A stretch of 64,000 nt of DNA from Neopusillimonas maritima (GCF_003576595.1 NZ_NQOU01000005.1:62001-126000), one strand, 5' to 3'. Counted from the stretch's first letter, positions 7,123 to 17,771 are shown. Notes: generated by a model not told the origin, from the sequence alone. Numbers and translations: made by a program.

Positions 7123-9837
7123 ATGTCATCTCTTGAAAAAATAAATACCGTGGTCGACGAGTCGGATATTGATGCGGTGGAAACCCAGGAATGGCTCGAA
7201 GCCCTTGAAGCGGTATTGGAGAAGGAGGGTCCTGAACGCGCTCACTTCCTGCTCGAGCGCCTCATTGATATGGCACGACGCTCCGGCGCACATATCCCGT
7301 TTTCGCCCAACACGGCTTATGTGAATACGATTCCTCCCGGTTTGCAGCCTGCTTATCCCGGTAATGTTTCCCTTGAAGGTCGTATCCGCGCCTTTATTCG
7401 CTGGAACGCCATGGCCATGGTGGTTCGGGCCAATCGCAAAACCCCTCCTCACGACGGTGACCTGGGTGGGCACATTGCTTCTTTTGCCTCGTTAGCCACC
7501 ATGATTGGTTGCGGCCAAAATCATTTTTGGCATGCTGAAACGGAAGATCACGGCGGCGACCTGGTTTATTTCCAGGGTCACAGTTCGCCCGGCATGTACG
7601 CACGGGCCTATCTGGAAGGACGTTTAACGGAAGAACAGCTCGACCGTTTCCGTCAGGAAGTCGACGGCAAAGGTTTGTCTTCATACCCGCACCCTAAATT
7701 AATGCCGGAGTTTTGGCAGTTCCCGACGGTTTCCATGGGCCTGGGGCCCATCATGGCTATATATCAGGCGCGCTTCCTGAAATACCTGCATGCGCGGGGT
7801 ATTGCCGACACCAGCAAACGTAAAGTGTGGGTCTTTTGCGGCGACGGTGAAATGGACGAACCCGAATCCTTGGGCGCCATCAGCATGGCCGCCCGCGAGA
7901 ACCTCGATAATCTTGTGTTTGTTGTGAATTGCAACCTGCAACGCCTCGATGGTCCTGTGCGCGGCAATGGCAAAATCATTCAAGAGCTTGAAGGCGAGTT
8001 CCGCGGTAGTGGCTGGAATGTCATCAAGCTGATTTGGGGTGGCTATTGGGATCCGCTTCTGGCGCGCGATAAAGAAGGTATTTTGCGCAAGATTATGGAA
8101 GAAACCGTCGATGGCGAGTATCAAACCTATAAAGCCAACGACGGCGCGTATGTCCGTGAGAAATTCTTCGGCAAGCATCCCAAGCTGCTCGAACTGGTAA
8201 GCCGCATGAGCGACGAAGACGTTTGGCGCCTTAACCGGGGTGGACACGATCCGTATAAGGTTTATGCCGCGTTCCAGTCGGCCTCAAGCCACAAAGGTCA
8301 GCCGTCCGTGATTCTGGCAAAAACGATTAAAGGTTATGGCATGGGGCATGTCGGCCAGGCCAAGAATCCGACTCACCAGCAGAAAAAATTGGACATCGAT
8401 GCCATTCGTGAATTCCGTGATCGTTTCAATATCCCGGTTCCCGACGACAAGCTGGAAGAAGTGCCTTACGTGAAGCCGGCGGAAGACTCCCCGGAGATGA
8501 AATATTTGCACGAACGCCGTGAGGCACTGGGCGGCTACTTGCCCAAGCGCCGCATGCGCGCAGATGAGTCCTTCAAGGCGCCACAGCTCGACGCGTTCAA
8601 GGCAACGCTTGAGCCGACTACCGAGGGCCGTGAAATCTCAACGACGCAGGCATTTGTGCGTGTGTTGAATCAGGTATTGCGTGACAAGGCCTTGGGGCCG
8701 CGTGTTGTGCCCATTTTGGCCGATGAATCACGAACCTTTGGTATGGAAGGCTTGTTCCGCCAAATTGGTATTTATGCGCCGGAAGGGCAGAAGTACGAAC
8801 CGGTCGATAGAGACCAGGTGATGTATTACAAAGAAGCTGCCAACGGCCAGTTATTGCAGGAAGGCATTAACGAAGCAGGCGCATTCAGTTCCTGGATTGC
8901 TGCGGCAACGTCTTATTCCACCAACAACCGCATCATGGTGCCGTTCTACGTGTACTACTCCATGTTCGGTTTCCAGCGTATCGGCGACTTGGCGTGGGCT
9001 GCGGGCGACATGCAGGCACGTGGCTTCCTGATGGGTGGTACTGCAGGCCGTACAACCTTGAATGGTGAGGGTTTGCAGCATGAAGACGGCCATAGCCACA
9101 TTATGTCGTCGCTTATTCCCAACTGCGTGTCGTACGACCCCGCGTTTGGGCACGAATTGGCGGTGATTATTCAGCATGGCATGAAGCGCATGGTTGAAGA
9201 CCAGGAAAACGTCTTCTACTACATTACGATCATGAACGAAAATTATGCCCACCCTGGTTTGAAGCAAGGTGATGAAGACGGCATTATTCGCGGCATGTAC
9301 AAGCTTCAGAGCAACGGTAAAGAGAAAGACAAGTTGCGCGTTCAACTGATGGGGTCGGGAACGATTCTGCGCGAAGTCATGGCGGCTCAGGACATGCTTC
9401 TGGAAGATTGGGGCGTGAGCTCCGACCTTTGGAGTGTGACCAGTTTCACCGAGCTGCGTCGTAACGGTCTCGATTGCGAACGCGAGCGCCTTTTGCACCC
9501 CGAGCGCAAAGATCTGCCTGTTCCATATGTTACGCAACAACTTGAAAAAACCAGTGGCCCGATTGTGGTTTCAACGGATTATGTAAAGCTGTTCGGCGAC
9601 CAGATTCGGCCGTTCGTGCCCAAAGGGCGTTCATACAATGTGTTGGGTACCGACGGCTTCGGGCGCTCCGATTTCCGTTACAAGCTGCGTGAACATTTCG
9701 AGGTGGATCGTCGATTCGTTGTGTTGGCGGCATTGCGTGCTTTGGCGGACGAGGGTGCGATTCCGCTCTCCAAAGTGTCCCAGGCCATCAAGAAGTATGA
9801 AGTCAATCCCGATAAAGCCAACCCACAATACGCCTGA
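7123..9837 (+). CDS. aceE: Pyruvate dehydrogenase E1 component, homodimeric type
   Basis: AceE is the ThDP-dependent E1 of the pyruvate dehydrogenase complex. It decarboxylates pyruvate and acetylates the lipoyl groups of AceF. The protein has 904 residues, close to the enterobacterial enzyme of about 890, and is the single-chain alpha2 type. The ThDP/magnesium motif begins with GDGEMDE near residue 240 and continues to the NCNLQ asparagine. The transketolase-like central domain and the C-terminal domain follow without interruption. The start at 7123 was chosen because AGGAG (7111-7115) precedes it by seven bases. An in-frame upstream GTG at 7075 lacks such a site. It heads the aceE-aceF-lpdA operon. 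Confidence 0.98.
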   Translation: MSSLEKINTVVDESDIDAVETQEWLEALEAVLEKEGPERAHFLLERLIDMARRSGAHIPFSPNTAYVNTIPPGLQPAYPGNVSLEGRIRAFIRWNAMAMVVRANRKTPPHDGDLGGHIASFASLATMIGCGQNHFWHAETEDHGGDLVYFQGHSSPGMYARAYLEGRLTEEQLDRFRQEVDGKGLSSYPHPKLMPEFWQFPTVSMGLGPIMAIYQARFLKYLHARGIADTSKRKVWVFCGDGEMDEPESLGAISMAARENLDNLVFVVNCNLQRLDGPVRGNGKIIQELEGEFRGSGWNVIKLIWGGYWDPLLARDKEGILRKIMEETVDGEYQTYKANDGAYVREKFFGKHPKLLELVSRMSDEDVWRLNRGGHDPYKVYAAFQSASSHKGQPSVILAKTIKGYGMGHVGQAKNPTHQQKKLDIDAIREFRDRFNIPVPDDKLEEVPYVKPAEDSPEMKYLHERREALGGYLPKRRMRADESFKAPQLDAFKATLEPTTEGREISTTQAFVRVLNQVLRDKALGPRVVPILADESRTFGMEGLFRQIGIYAPEGQKYEPVDRDQVMYYKEAANGQLLQEGINEAGAFSSWIAAATSYSTNNRIMVPFYVYYSMFGFQRIGDLAWAAGDMQARGFLMGGTAGRTTLNGEGLQHEDGHSHIMSSLIPNCVSYDPAFGHELAVIIQHGMKRMVEDQENVFYYITIMNENYAHPGLKQGDEDGIIRGMYKLQSNGKEKDKLRVQLMGSGTILREVMAAQDMLLEDWGVSSDLWSVTSFTELRRNGLDCERERLLHPERKDLPVPYVTQQLEKTSGPIVVSTDYVKLFGDQIRPFVPKGRSYNVLGTDGFGRSDFRYKLREHFEVDRRFVVLAALRALADEGAIPLSKVSQAIKKYEVNPDKANPQYA

Positions 9838-9851
9838 GCAGGGGAGTCGTC

Positions 9852-11582
9852 ATGAGCAATGTCGTTGAAGTCAAAGTGCCGGATATCGGAGATTTCGAGA
9901 ATGTCGAAGTGATCGAGGTGCTGATATCCGAGGGAGACACCATCGAGGCGGAACAAAGTTTGATTACCGTGGAGTCGGACAAGGCCTCTATGGAAATTCC
10001 CGCGTCGGCCTCGGGCAAGGTCAAGTCACTTAAAGTCAAGGTGGGTGACAAGGTTCACGAGGGGTCGGTCATTCTTGAGTTGGAAAGCGCGCAAGCGCAG
10101 AAGCCGGCTGACAAGAAAGAAGCGGAAAACGCACCGAAAGCCGATCCTGATGAGCCGAAAGCGGATTCCGCTTCAGATTCGAATACGGCTGGCTCCGGTC
10201 AGCAGGAGCGCGAACCCGCGCCGCAAGCCTCGTCAGGGACTAGTAGGTCGGCAACTGTTGTTATCCCTGATATTGGCGACTTCGACGAGGTCGAAGTCAT
10301 CGAAGTGCTGGTCAATGAAGGTGATTCCGTCGAGGCCGAACAGAGCCTGATTACCGTTGAGTCCGATAAAGCTTCAATGGAAATTCCATCGTCTGAGTCG
10401 GGTACGGTTAAATCACTGAAAGTGAAAGTGGGCGATAAGGTCAGCAAAGGAACGGAAATTCTGGAGCTTGCCGTAACAGGTTCGGGCGGTGCCAAATCGT
10501 CAGAGGCGCCAGCCAAAGCGTCGGAAGCGTCGTCAAACGAGGAAAGCAAGCCTGTTGAACAGGACGAGAAGCCTGAACCGCGTGGTGAAGCGTCAGCCGA
10601 AGAGTCAGGCCAAACACGGCGCGTATCACCTACCCAGGCTTTTGAAGAGGACAAGCGTCCGTTGCGCGATTTGCCGCATGCGTCACCTTCCGTCAGAAAG
10701 TTTGCACGCGAGCTGGGTGTGAATCTTGCGCAGGTTAAAGGTTCCGGTCCGAAAAGTCGCATTCTGGCCGATGACGTGCGCCAATTCGTGAAGCAAGCTG
10801 TAGCGGGTACCGGTGCCGGAACGGGCGTCGCGTCCGGCGCGGGCGGCGGGCTTCAGGTGCTGGCCTGGCCGAAGGTGGACTTTGCCAAATTCGGGCCGGT
10901 GGAAAGTAAACCTTTATCGCGCATCAAGAAGTTATCGGGCGCTAACTTGCATCGCAACTGGGTCATGATCCCCCACGTTACGAATAACGATGAAGCCGAC
11001 ATTACCGACCTTGAGTCGTTGCGCAAAGAGTTGAATAAAGAGAACGAGAAGTCTGGTGTAAAGGTCACCATGCTGGCGTTCCTTATCAAAGCCTGCGTGG
11101 CGGCTTTGAAGAAGTTTCCCGAGTTCAACGCATCGCTTGACGGCGATAACCTGGTCTTGAAGCAGTACTACCATATTGGTTTTGCCGCTGATACACCCAA
11201 TGGTTTGGTGGTGCCGGTTATTCGCGATGCCGACCAGAAAGGTATTTTGGATCTTGCGCGTGAAATGTCTGACCTGGCGGCCCAGGCGCGCGACGGCAAG
11301 TTGTCGCCGGCGCAAATGCAAGGAGGAACGTTCTCGATTTCCTCGCTGGGCGGCATTGGTGGAACAGATTTCACACCCATTATTAATGCACCCGAAGTGG
11401 CCATTCTGGGGGTCTCGCGCTCGAGTATGCAGCCGGTATGGGATGGCAGCGCATTTCAGCCGCGGTTAATGTTGCCGTTGTCGCTTTCCTATGATCATCG
11501 CGTGATTGATGGTGCCGCCGCTGCACGCTTCAACGCGTATCTGGGGCAATTGTTGTCAGATTTCCGCCGTATCGCTTTATAA
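9852..11582 (+). CDS. aceF: Pyruvate dehydrogenase E2, dihydrolipoamide acetyltransferase
   Basis: AceF is the core acetyltransferase of the PDH complex, passing the acetyl group from lipoyl-lysine to CoA. The 576 residues carry two lipoyl domains (about 1-78 and 129-208), each with the lipoylated lysine in [10 protein letters not shown]. Charged Ala/Pro/Glu/Ser-rich linkers separate them. A peripheral subunit-binding domain (about 275-315, ASPSVRKFARELG) and the catalytic domain follow. The active-site motif SYDHRVIDGAAAARF lies near the C-terminus. GGGAG before the ATG provides the ribosome site, 14 bases after aceE. The two lipoyl domains are almost identical to each other and to the one at the start of lpdA. 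Confidence 0.98.
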   Translation: MSNVVEVKVPDIGDFENVEVIEVLISEGDTIEAEQSLITVESDKASMEIPASASGKVKSLKVKVGDKVHEGSVILELESAQAQKPADKKEAENAPKADPDEPKADSASDSNTAGSGQQEREPAPQASSGTSRSATVVIPDIGDFDEVEVIEVLVNEGDSVEAEQSLITVESDKASMEIPSSESGTVKSLKVKVGDKVSKGTEILELAVTGSGGAKSSEAPAKASEASSNEESKPVEQDEKPEPRGEASAEESGQTRRVSPTQAFEEDKRPLRDLPHASPSVRKFARELGVNLAQVKGSGPKSRILADDVRQFVKQAVAGTGAGTGVASGAGGGLQVLAWPKVDFAKFGPVESKPLSRIKKLSGANLHRNWVMIPHVTNNDEADITDLESLRKELNKENEKSGVKVTMLAFLIKACVAALKKFPEFNASLDGDNLVLKQYYHIGFAADTPNGLVVPVIRDADQKGILDLAREMSDLAAQARDGKLSPAQMQGGTFSISSLGGIGGTDFTPIINAPEVAILGVSRSSMQPVWDGSAFQPRLMLPLSLSYDHRVIDGAAAARFNAYLGQLLSDFRRIAL

Positions 11583-11591
11583 GGGCCGAAT

Positions 11592-13421
11592 ATGAGCAAG
11601 TATGAGCTGAAAGTGCCGGACATCGGCGACTTCGATGAAGTTGAGGTCATTGAAGTCTTGGTTAGTGAGGGCGATACCGTCGAGGCGGAACAGAGCTTGA
11701 TCACGGTTGAATCCGACAAAGCATCCATGGAAATTCCGGCCGACAAAGGCGGTAAAGTGGTGAAGCTGCGGATCAAGGTAGGCGATAAAGTGGCGCAAGG
11801 TGCCGTTATTGCCGAAATAGAAGCGCAAGCGTCTGAGGAAAGCCAGGATCCGGCTTCGGGCGCCAGTGCCAAAGCAGCGCGAGGCGGTGGCGATAGTAAT
11901 GAACGCAAAGAACGTTCTTCTGATGACGCTGAAAAAAGCGCATCGTCCGATTCCGCAGTACCCGCAACAGCAAGTTCGGGGCCTGCTCCCAGCGAGTTCT
12001 CAAGTTCGGCAGACCTTGACTGCGATGTCGTGGTTTTGGGTGCGGGGCCCGGCGGTTATTCCGCCGCTTTTCGCGCAGCCGACCTTGGTCTGAAGGTGGT
12101 GCTGGTTGAACGTTACAGCACACTGGGCGGGGTTTGCCTGAACGTGGGTTGCATTCCGTCGAAAGCGTTGTTGCATACCGCAGCGGTACTGGAAGAAGCA
12201 CAATCTCTGGCAGCGCACGGTATTAAATTTGGTGAGCCTTCAATCGACCTGGATGCCTTGCGCGCTCATAAAGACGGTGTGGTTTCCAAGCTTACCAATG
12301 GCTTGGCCGGCATGGCCAAAGCACGAAAGGTCACGGTGGTGACAGGGTCGGGGCAGTTTGTTGATCCGCATCATTTGCAGGTGGAAACAAAAGACGGCAT
12401 ACAAACCATCAAGTTCGCCTCGGCCATTATTGCCGCCGGCAGCCAGTCGGTGAAATTGCCCTTTTTACCCGACGATCCACGGGTGGTCGACTCAACCGGT
12501 GCCCTGCAACTGGCGTCAGTACCAAAGCGCATGCTAATTGTGGGCGGTGGCATTATCGGTCTCGAGATGGGTACCGTTTATTCCGCCTTGGGTGCCCGTC
12601 TTGACGTCGTTGAAATGCTGTCGGGCTTAATGCCGGGAGCCGATCGTGACTTGGTGAAAGTTTGGGAGAAAATGAATGCCGAACGTTTCGACCATATTAT
12701 GCTGGAGACCAAAACCGTTGATGCGAAAGCAGATAAAGACGGTATTTGGGTGACCTTCGAAGGTAAGAACGCACCTTCTGAACCCCAATGTTACGACCTT
12801 GTGCTGCAGGCCGTTGGCCGTGCGCCGAACGGAGGCCGTATCGGTGCCGAACACGCCGGTGTGCAGGTAACCGAACGTGGCTTCATTGAAGTTGACCGTC
12901 AGATGCGTACGAATGTATCGCATATTCACGCCATTGGCGACATTGTGGGTCAACCCATGTTGGCGCATAAGGCAGTGCATGAAGGGCACGTGGCGGCCGA
13001 AGTAATAGCCGGCAAAAAGAGCTTCTTTGATGCACGTGTTATTCCGTCGGTGGCCTATACCGACCCTGAAATTGCCTGGGTAGGGATCACAGAAGACGAA
13101 GCCCGCAAGGAAGGCGTTAAAGTGGATAAAGGGCTGTTTCCCTGGGCTGCATCGGGACGAGCCATTGCAAATGGCCGCGACGAGGGCTTTACCAAGTTGC
13201 TGTTTGATGCCGAAACCGGGCGAATTCTGGGTGGTGGCATCGTCGGCACCCATGCAGGCGACCTGATTGGTGAAGTGGTTTTGGCCATTGAAATGGGTGC
13301 TGATGCGGTCGATATCGGCAAAACGATTCATCCGCATCCTACGTTAGGTGAGTCAATCGGCATGGCGGCGGAAGTCGCGCATGGCAGTTGTACCGACTTA
13401 CCCCCGCAAAGAAAGAAATAA
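11592..13421 (+). CDS. lpdA: Dihydrolipoyl dehydrogenase (E3) with N-terminal lipoyl domain
   Basis: This E3 reoxidises the dihydrolipoyl groups of AceF using FAD and NAD+. It has 609 residues rather than the usual 470 because an extra lipoyl domain (about 1-78, [10 protein letters not shown]) and a Ser/Ala-rich linker precede the flavoenzyme. The FAD motif [14 protein letters not shown] starts near residue 145. The redox cysteine pair is in [13 protein letters not shown], a [13 protein letters not shown] motif follows, and the C-terminal HPHPTLGE holds the catalytic His/Glu. An E3 with its own lipoyl domain is known from several betaproteobacteria, including Neisseria and Cupriavidus. It is the third gene of the PDH operon, and folC follows after 12 bases. 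Confidence 0.97.
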   Translation: MSKYELKVPDIGDFDEVEVIEVLVSEGDTVEAEQSLITVESDKASMEIPADKGGKVVKLRIKVGDKVAQGAVIAEIEAQASEESQDPASGASAKAARGGGDSNERKERSSDDAEKSASSDSAVPATASSGPAPSEFSSSADLDCDVVVLGAGPGGYSAAFRAADLGLKVVLVERYSTLGGVCLNVGCIPSKALLHTAAVLEEAQSLAAHGIKFGEPSIDLDALRAHKDGVVSKLTNGLAGMAKARKVTVVTGSGQFVDPHHLQVETKDGIQTIKFASAIIAAGSQSVKLPFLPDDPRVVDSTGALQLASVPKRMLIVGGGIIGLEMGTVYSALGARLDVVEMLSGLMPGADRDLVKVWEKMNAERFDHIMLETKTVDAKADKDGIWVTFEGKNAPSEPQCYDLVLQAVGRAPNGGRIGAEHAGVQVTERGFIEVDRQMRTNVSHIHAIGDIVGQPMLAHKAVHEGHVAAEVIAGKKSFFDARVIPSVAYTDPEIAWVGITEDEARKEGVKVDKGLFPWAASGRAIANGRDEGFTKLLFDAETGRILGGGIVGTHAGDLIGEVVLAIEMGADAVDIGKTIHPHPTLGESIGMAAEVAHGSCTDLPPQRKK

Positions 13422-13433
13422 AGAAATCGCAAC

Positions 13434-14741
13434 ATGTCTTCTTCTTTAACTGCAGCCAGTCCTTTACAGGACTGGCTGACGCATCTTGAAACCACTCACC
13501 CCAAGAAAATAGATCTTGGGCTCGAACGTATTACAACGGTTGCGCAGCGACTGGGTGTTCATACACTGCCGTGTGTCACCATTACGGTGGGCGGAACCAA
13601 TGGAAAAGGCTCCACTTGCGCCATGCTGGAGGCAATTTTGGTTGCAGCCGGTTATAAAGTAGGGCTCTATACCTCGCCCCATTTGATCGACTTCAACGAA
13701 CGAATCAGGGTGAACGGCAATATCGTCGACGATACTCAAATCGTTCAGCAGTTTGCACGTATTGAGGCCGCGCGTGCCGATGTTTCACTGAGTTACTTTG
13801 AGTTTGCAACGTTGGCCGCACTACTCACGTTCACCGATGCCAAAGTCGATGCCGCGATTCTTGAGGTTGGATTGGGTGGTCGTCTTGATGCAGTGAATAT
13901 GCTCGATGCCGATTGCGCTGTCGTTACCAGTATCGATCTCGACCATATGCAATGGCTGGGCGACACACGCGACCAAATCGCGCTAGAGAAGGCACATATT
14001 TTTCGTGCAAATTGCCCGGCCATTTGTGCCGACCCTGTGCCGCCTCAAACGCTGATTGATCATGCGCAGGCAATTGGCGCAGACCTTTGGCTGTTCGGGC
14101 GCGATTTCAATTATTCCGGTGATCGTCAACAATGGGCATACGGAGGGCGTGACAAGCGCCGTCCGGGCCTGGCGTACCCGGCTTTGCGGGGAGCGAATCA
14201 ACTATTGAATGCAAGCGCGGCGCTGGCGGTTATCGAAGCGTTACACCCGCGGCTGGCGGTGCCTCAACAGGCTATCCGGATCGGTCTGGCTCAGGTTTCG
14301 CTACCAGGGCGTATGCAAATATTACCGGGTTCGCCGATGGTGGTATTGGATGTAGCCCATAACCCCCATGCTGCGGCAGTGCTTGCACAGAATCTGGATA
14401 ACATGCCTTTTTATCCCTATACCCATGCAGTGGTTGGCATGTTCAAAGATAAGAACATAGAAGCAACATTGCAAAAACTTGCCGATAAAGTGGATCACTG
14501 GTATTGCGCTGACATCGACGGCCCCAGAGCCGCTCCGGGTAAAGAGTTGGCGCAGATCGTTGAAAATCTAACCGCCTCGCGCCCGGCTGACGAGGTCGTC
14601 ACGACTGCCGTTTTTAATGATCCGGTACAAGCATTTAAAGCAGCTCAGAATCAGGCCGCAGAGAATGATAGAATTCTTGTATTCGGGTCATTTCATACTG
14701 TTGGTCCGATACTGAGGGAACTCGGTCGCAAGGCGCATTAA
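13434..14741 (+). CDS. folC: Folylpolyglutamate synthase/dihydrofolate synthase
   Basis: FolC joins glutamate to dihydropteroate and then extends the polyglutamate tail of folates, using ATP. The Mur-ligase-type P-loop TVGGTNGKGST is at residues 51-61. The conserved EVGLGGRLDAVN and DLDHMQWLG segments follow, and the C-terminal domain has LDVAHNPHAA. The length (435) is typical. The order folC, SPOR protein, cvpA, purF is the same as in enterobacteria (folC-dedD-cvpA-purF), which supports all four calls. It lies close behind lpdA, so it may be read partly from the PDH promoter. Confidence 0.96.
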   Translation: MSSSLTAASPLQDWLTHLETTHPKKIDLGLERITTVAQRLGVHTLPCVTITVGGTNGKGSTCAMLEAILVAAGYKVGLYTSPHLIDFNERIRVNGNIVDDTQIVQQFARIEAARADVSLSYFEFATLAALLTFTDAKVDAAILEVGLGGRLDAVNMLDADCAVVTSIDLDHMQWLGDTRDQIALEKAHIFRANCPAICADPVPPQTLIDHAQAIGADLWLFGRDFNYSGDRQQWAYGGRDKRRPGLAYPALRGANQLLNASAALAVIEALHPRLAVPQQAIRIGLAQVSLPGRMQILPGSPMVVLDVAHNPHAAAVLAQNLDNMPFYPYTHAVVGMFKDKNIEATLQKLADKVDHWYCADIDGPRAAPGKELAQIVENLTASRPADEVVTTAVFNDPVQAFKAAQNQAAENDRILVFGSFHTVGPILRELGRKAH

Positions 14742-14788
14742 CACGCGCCTCCCGCCGCATTCATCGTTTGGCCAATCAGGGTTGTTAC

Positions 14789-15640
14789 ATGGGTTTATTT
14801 TCTCGTGATTCAGGGTCAGCTTCCGACCGCCGTAAATCAGGCCGTTCCACGACGGATTCCCAGGCAAACGAACTGCGCGTGCGGGCACGCCGGCGTTTGG
14901 TAGGGGCTTTGGTCTTGGTTGTGGCGGCGGTTATTGTGGTTCCCATGCTTATTGATACCAACCCGCCGGTTAACGATGCGCTGCAGCCTATTGTGCTGCC
15001 ACCGGTTGCGTCGTCGCCCGAAGGGCAGCTTGCGCAGTCGGATAACAGTACCGGTTCAATCACCATCGAGCGGGTGGATATCCCCGCGCCTACGGATAGC
15101 GCCAATAATGGGGCCAATCCCGAGGCTTCTTCGGGTTCCCAACAGTTGCAGCAAACCTCTGAGCCGGCAACCGGTTCAACCTCTTCGTCCGGAAGTCAGC
15201 CTCCCGCTGCGAATAATGATGAGTCTGAAACGCGCAAACCCGAATCGGCGCCAGAAAGCGCGCAGAGCGCTACCAGTACAAACGCGCAAGCACAACAGGA
15301 GCCGGCTCGTAACACACGCTCCGACGACGGCGCGGTGGCATTGGCGCTGCTTGAAGGAAGGCAGCCACCCGGCGCAGGTGGCGGCCAGACGGCACAAAAC
15401 GACACGGGCAGTTTTGTTTTGCAAATCGCTGCCTACACCACAGAGCAAGATGCCAATGCTCGACGTGACAAACTGTTCGAGGCGGGCGTGACCAATGCTT
15501 TTGTGGAGCGGGCCGTGTCCGGGGGTAAGCCCACATACCGGTTACGTGTAGGGCCTTTCCCATCGCGTGAAGCCGCCCAGGCTGCACAGACCCGTTTGCG
15601 CGCCTTGGGTTACGACAACGGCTTTATTTCCAGCAAGTGA
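14789..15640 (+). CDS. dedD: SPOR-domain inner-membrane protein, DedD-like
   Basis: The protein has a basic cytoplasmic N-terminus, one membrane helix (about residues 37-55), a long low-complexity Ser/Gln/Ala/Glu periplasmic linker, and a C-terminal SPOR domain (about 206-283, starting SFVLQIAAYTTEQDA). SPOR domains bind denuded peptidoglycan glycans at the division septum, so a role in cell constriction is likely. Position between folC and cvpA matches dedD. The ATG at 14789 has AGGG seven bases upstream. An upstream TTG would add seven residues but has no support. The linker makes sequence conservation low, so the symbol rests on synteny plus architecture. Confidence 0.85.
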   Translation: MGLFSRDSGSASDRRKSGRSTTDSQANELRVRARRRLVGALVLVVAAVIVVPMLIDTNPPVNDALQPIVLPPVASSPEGQLAQSDNSTGSITIERVDIPAPTDSANNGANPEASSGSQQLQQTSEPATGSTSSSGSQPPAANNDESETRKPESAPESAQSATSTNAQAQQEPARNTRSDDGAVALALLEGRQPPGAGGGQTAQNDTGSFVLQIAAYTTEQDANARRDKLFEAGVTNAFVERAVSGGKPTYRLRVGPFPSREAAQAAQTRLRALGYDNGFISSK

Positions 15641-16125
15641 CCAGTTTCGATTACATCCTGCTCGCAATTCTGGGGGTTTCGGCCTGTTTGGGGTTGCTGC
15701 GTGGCCTGGTTAAAGAATTGCTTTCCCTTATTGCCTATCTGGCCGCCTTTATTGCAGCGGTATGGTGGGGCCCCAGGGTGTCGGTGTGGTTATCCCCTTA
15801 CCTTGAAAATGATCTTCTTCGTACTGCGGTAGCTTATGCTGCGGTTTTTATCGTTGTGTTGCTTTTGGTGGGCTTGGTGAATATTACCCTGGCCACTTTT
15901 ATCAAGAAAACGGGTCTGACACCGGCCGATCACGGCCTGGGTGGACTGTTCGGATTGTGTCGCGGTGTCATTATTGTGTTGGTTTTGGTGGCCCTTGGCG
16001 GCTACACCGAACTGCCGCGTGAGCCGTGGTGGCGCGATGCCCGCTTCGCGCCACTTGCAGTGCAAGGGGTTCAAGCGGTAAAGCAGGTTCTTCCACCCTC
16101 GTTGGGGTCCTGGTTGCCTTATTAA
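15637..16125 (+). CDS. cvpA: CvpA family inner-membrane protein
   Basis: This 162-residue protein has four hydrophobic segments (about 4-22, 27-47, 63-86 and 103-122) and the family motif GLLRGLVKELLSL after the first helix. CvpA was named for colicin V production in E. coli and has since been linked to envelope homeostasis; its molecular activity is not settled. The GTG start overlaps the stop of the SPOR-protein gene as GTGA, indicating coupled translation. purF follows after 24 bases, the order seen in many proteobacteria. Confidence 0.93.
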   Translation: MTSFDYILLAILGVSACLGLLRGLVKELLSLIAYLAAFIAAVWWGPRVSVWLSPYLENDLLRTAVAYAAVFIVVLLLVGLVNITLATFIKKTGLTPADHGLGGLFGLCRGVIIVLVLVALGGYTELPREPWWRDARFAPLAVQGVQAVKQVLPPSLGSWLPY

Positions 16126-16149
16126 GTAGTTATTTCGGGAATTGAAAAC

Positions 16150-17652
16150 ATGTGCGGAGTTGTAGGGATTGTCGGCCGCAATCCAGTGAACCAAACCATT
16201 TACGATAGTTTGCTGCTTTTGCAGCACCGGGGCCAGGACGCTGCAGGCATTGCCACATCCTACGACCAGTTCTTCAGCATGTATAAAGCGCATGGCCTGG
16301 TACGCGATGTATTTCGCACGCGCAATATGCGTTCTTTGCCGGGTAACAGCGGTTTGGGCCAGGTACGTTATCCCACCGCCGGTTCCAGCGACAGCGTCGA
16401 CGAGGCACAACCTTTTTATGTTAATGCGCCGTTTGGTATTACCTTTGTGCATAACGGCAACCTTACCAATTGGCGTGAGCTGCGCGAAGAACTGTTCCGC
16501 ATTGATCGTCGCCATATTAATACCAACTCAGACTCCGAAGTCTTGTTGAATATTTTCGCCCATGAGTTGCAGCGCGCTTCAACGGGTGTGTCGCTCGACG
16601 AGTCCGCTGTATTCGAAGCGGTAGCGGCCGTACATCGGCGCACGCGCGGTGCGTACGCCGTGATTGCTCAAATCGCCAGTTTCGGCATGGTGGCGTTTCG
16701 CGATCCGTTTGGCGTGCGTCCCCTGTGTCTGGGAACCCAGGAAACGGAACAGGGTGTGGAGTGGATGGTTGCCTCGGAATCCGTGGCGCTAACCGGATGT
16801 GGTTACACGTTTGTGCGTGATGTGCAGCCCGGCGAGGCCATTATTATCGATGAAGACGGCAATTTAAGCAGTCGTCAATGTGCGGAATCACCGCGCTTAA
16901 CGCCATGTCTATTCGAGTACGTTTATTTTGCTCGCCCCGACTCCTTGATGGATGGGGTTTCCATTTACGATGCGCGTTTACATATGGGTGAATACCTGGC
17001 TGATAACGTCGCCAAATCATTGCGTTTGGGTGAAATCGATGTTGTCATGCCCATTCCTGACTCCTCTCGCCCTTCGGCCATGCAATTGGCTGCGCGCCTG
17101 AACCTGAATTACCGTGAGGGGTTCATTAAAAACCGCTACGTCGGCCGCACCTTTATTATGCCCGGGCAGGCGGTGCGAAAGAAGTCGGTGCGTCAGAAAC
17201 TCAGCGCAATCGATATGGAGTTCAAAGGTAAAAACGTGCTGCTTGTCGACGACTCGATCGTTCGTGGCACGACCAGCCGACAAATTGTTGATATGGCGCG
17301 CGAGGCCGGAGCGAACAAAGTGTTTTTTGCCTCTGCCGCGCCACCCGTTCGTTTTCCAAACGTGTATGGGATTGATATGCCGACGCAATCGGAACTCATC
17401 GCTTTCGAGCGCGAACCGAACGATGTTGCGCGTGAAATTGGCGCCAATGGTTTGGTTTATCAAGAGCTGGTCGATTTACAGCGTAGTTTGCGCGACCTGA
17501 ATCCGGCGATGACGCAGTTCGAGTCCTCCTGTTTTAACGGAGAGTATATTACCGGCGACGTCGATGCGGCTTATCTCGATCGTTTAAGCCAAACCCGCGG
17601 AAAAGCGGCTTTGGCGCAAGCCAGTTTGAATACCGGTGCTGACGACCGCTAA
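16150..17652 (+). CDS. purF: Amidophosphoribosyltransferase
   Basis: PurF makes 5-phosphoribosylamine from PRPP and glutamine, the first committed step of purine synthesis. The N-terminal MCGVVGIVG exposes the nucleophile cysteine as residue 1 after Met removal, with no propeptide, as in E. coli PurF. The glutaminase signatures HNGNLTN and [10 protein letters not shown] are present. The PRPP loop [14 protein letters not shown] lies near residue 360. The length of 500 is normal. It is the last gene before a strong intrinsic terminator and so ends the unit that began with aceE or folC. Confidence 0.98.
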   Translation: MCGVVGIVGRNPVNQTIYDSLLLLQHRGQDAAGIATSYDQFFSMYKAHGLVRDVFRTRNMRSLPGNSGLGQVRYPTAGSSDSVDEAQPFYVNAPFGITFVHNGNLTNWRELREELFRIDRRHINTNSDSEVLLNIFAHELQRASTGVSLDESAVFEAVAAVHRRTRGAYAVIAQIASFGMVAFRDPFGVRPLCLGTQETEQGVEWMVASESVALTGCGYTFVRDVQPGEAIIIDEDGNLSSRQCAESPRLTPCLFEYVYFARPDSLMDGVSIYDARLHMGEYLADNVAKSLRLGEIDVVMPIPDSSRPSAMQLAARLNLNYREGFIKNRYVGRTFIMPGQAVRKKSVRQKLSAIDMEFKGKNVLLVDDSIVRGTTSRQIVDMAREAGANKVFFASAAPPVRFPNVYGIDMPTQSELIAFEREPNDVAREIGANGLVYQELVDLQRSLRDLNPAMTQFESSCFNGEYITGDVDAAYLDRLSQTRGKAALAQASLNTGADDR

Positions 17653-17686
17653 AACGCTGTTTGTGTGCGCCCAATGTTGATGAAGG

Positions 17687-17713
17687 CAGCCGGGTTTTCC
17701 CGGCTGTTTTTTT
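17687..17713 (+). terminator. Rho-independent terminator after purF
   Basis: The perfect stem CAGCCGGG / CCCGGCTG with a TTTT loop is followed by seven T residues. It lies 34 bases beyond the purF stop and separates the housekeeping operon from the catabolic region. Confidence 0.93.
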
Positions 17714-17742
17714 GTCTTAAATGGTCGCTGCGTATGTTTTCG

Positions 17743-17771
17743 TTGACGTGCTTATTCAAGGTGAGTTAAAT
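17743..17771 (+). promoter_or_regulatory. Candidate sigma-70 promoter of the flavin monooxygenase gene
   Basis: TTGACG (17743-17748), exactly 17 bases, then TTAAAT (17766-17771). The predicted transcription start near 17778 falls inside the adjacent palindrome, so a protein bound there would block initiation. Confidence 0.6.

Noticed and set aside
7059-7136. A 25-codon frame in the aceE leader that overlaps the aceE start by 14 bases, a possible leader peptide
   Set aside because: Its AGGA lies only two bases before the ATG, too close for good initiation, and there is no run of regulatory codons or attenuator stem behind it.
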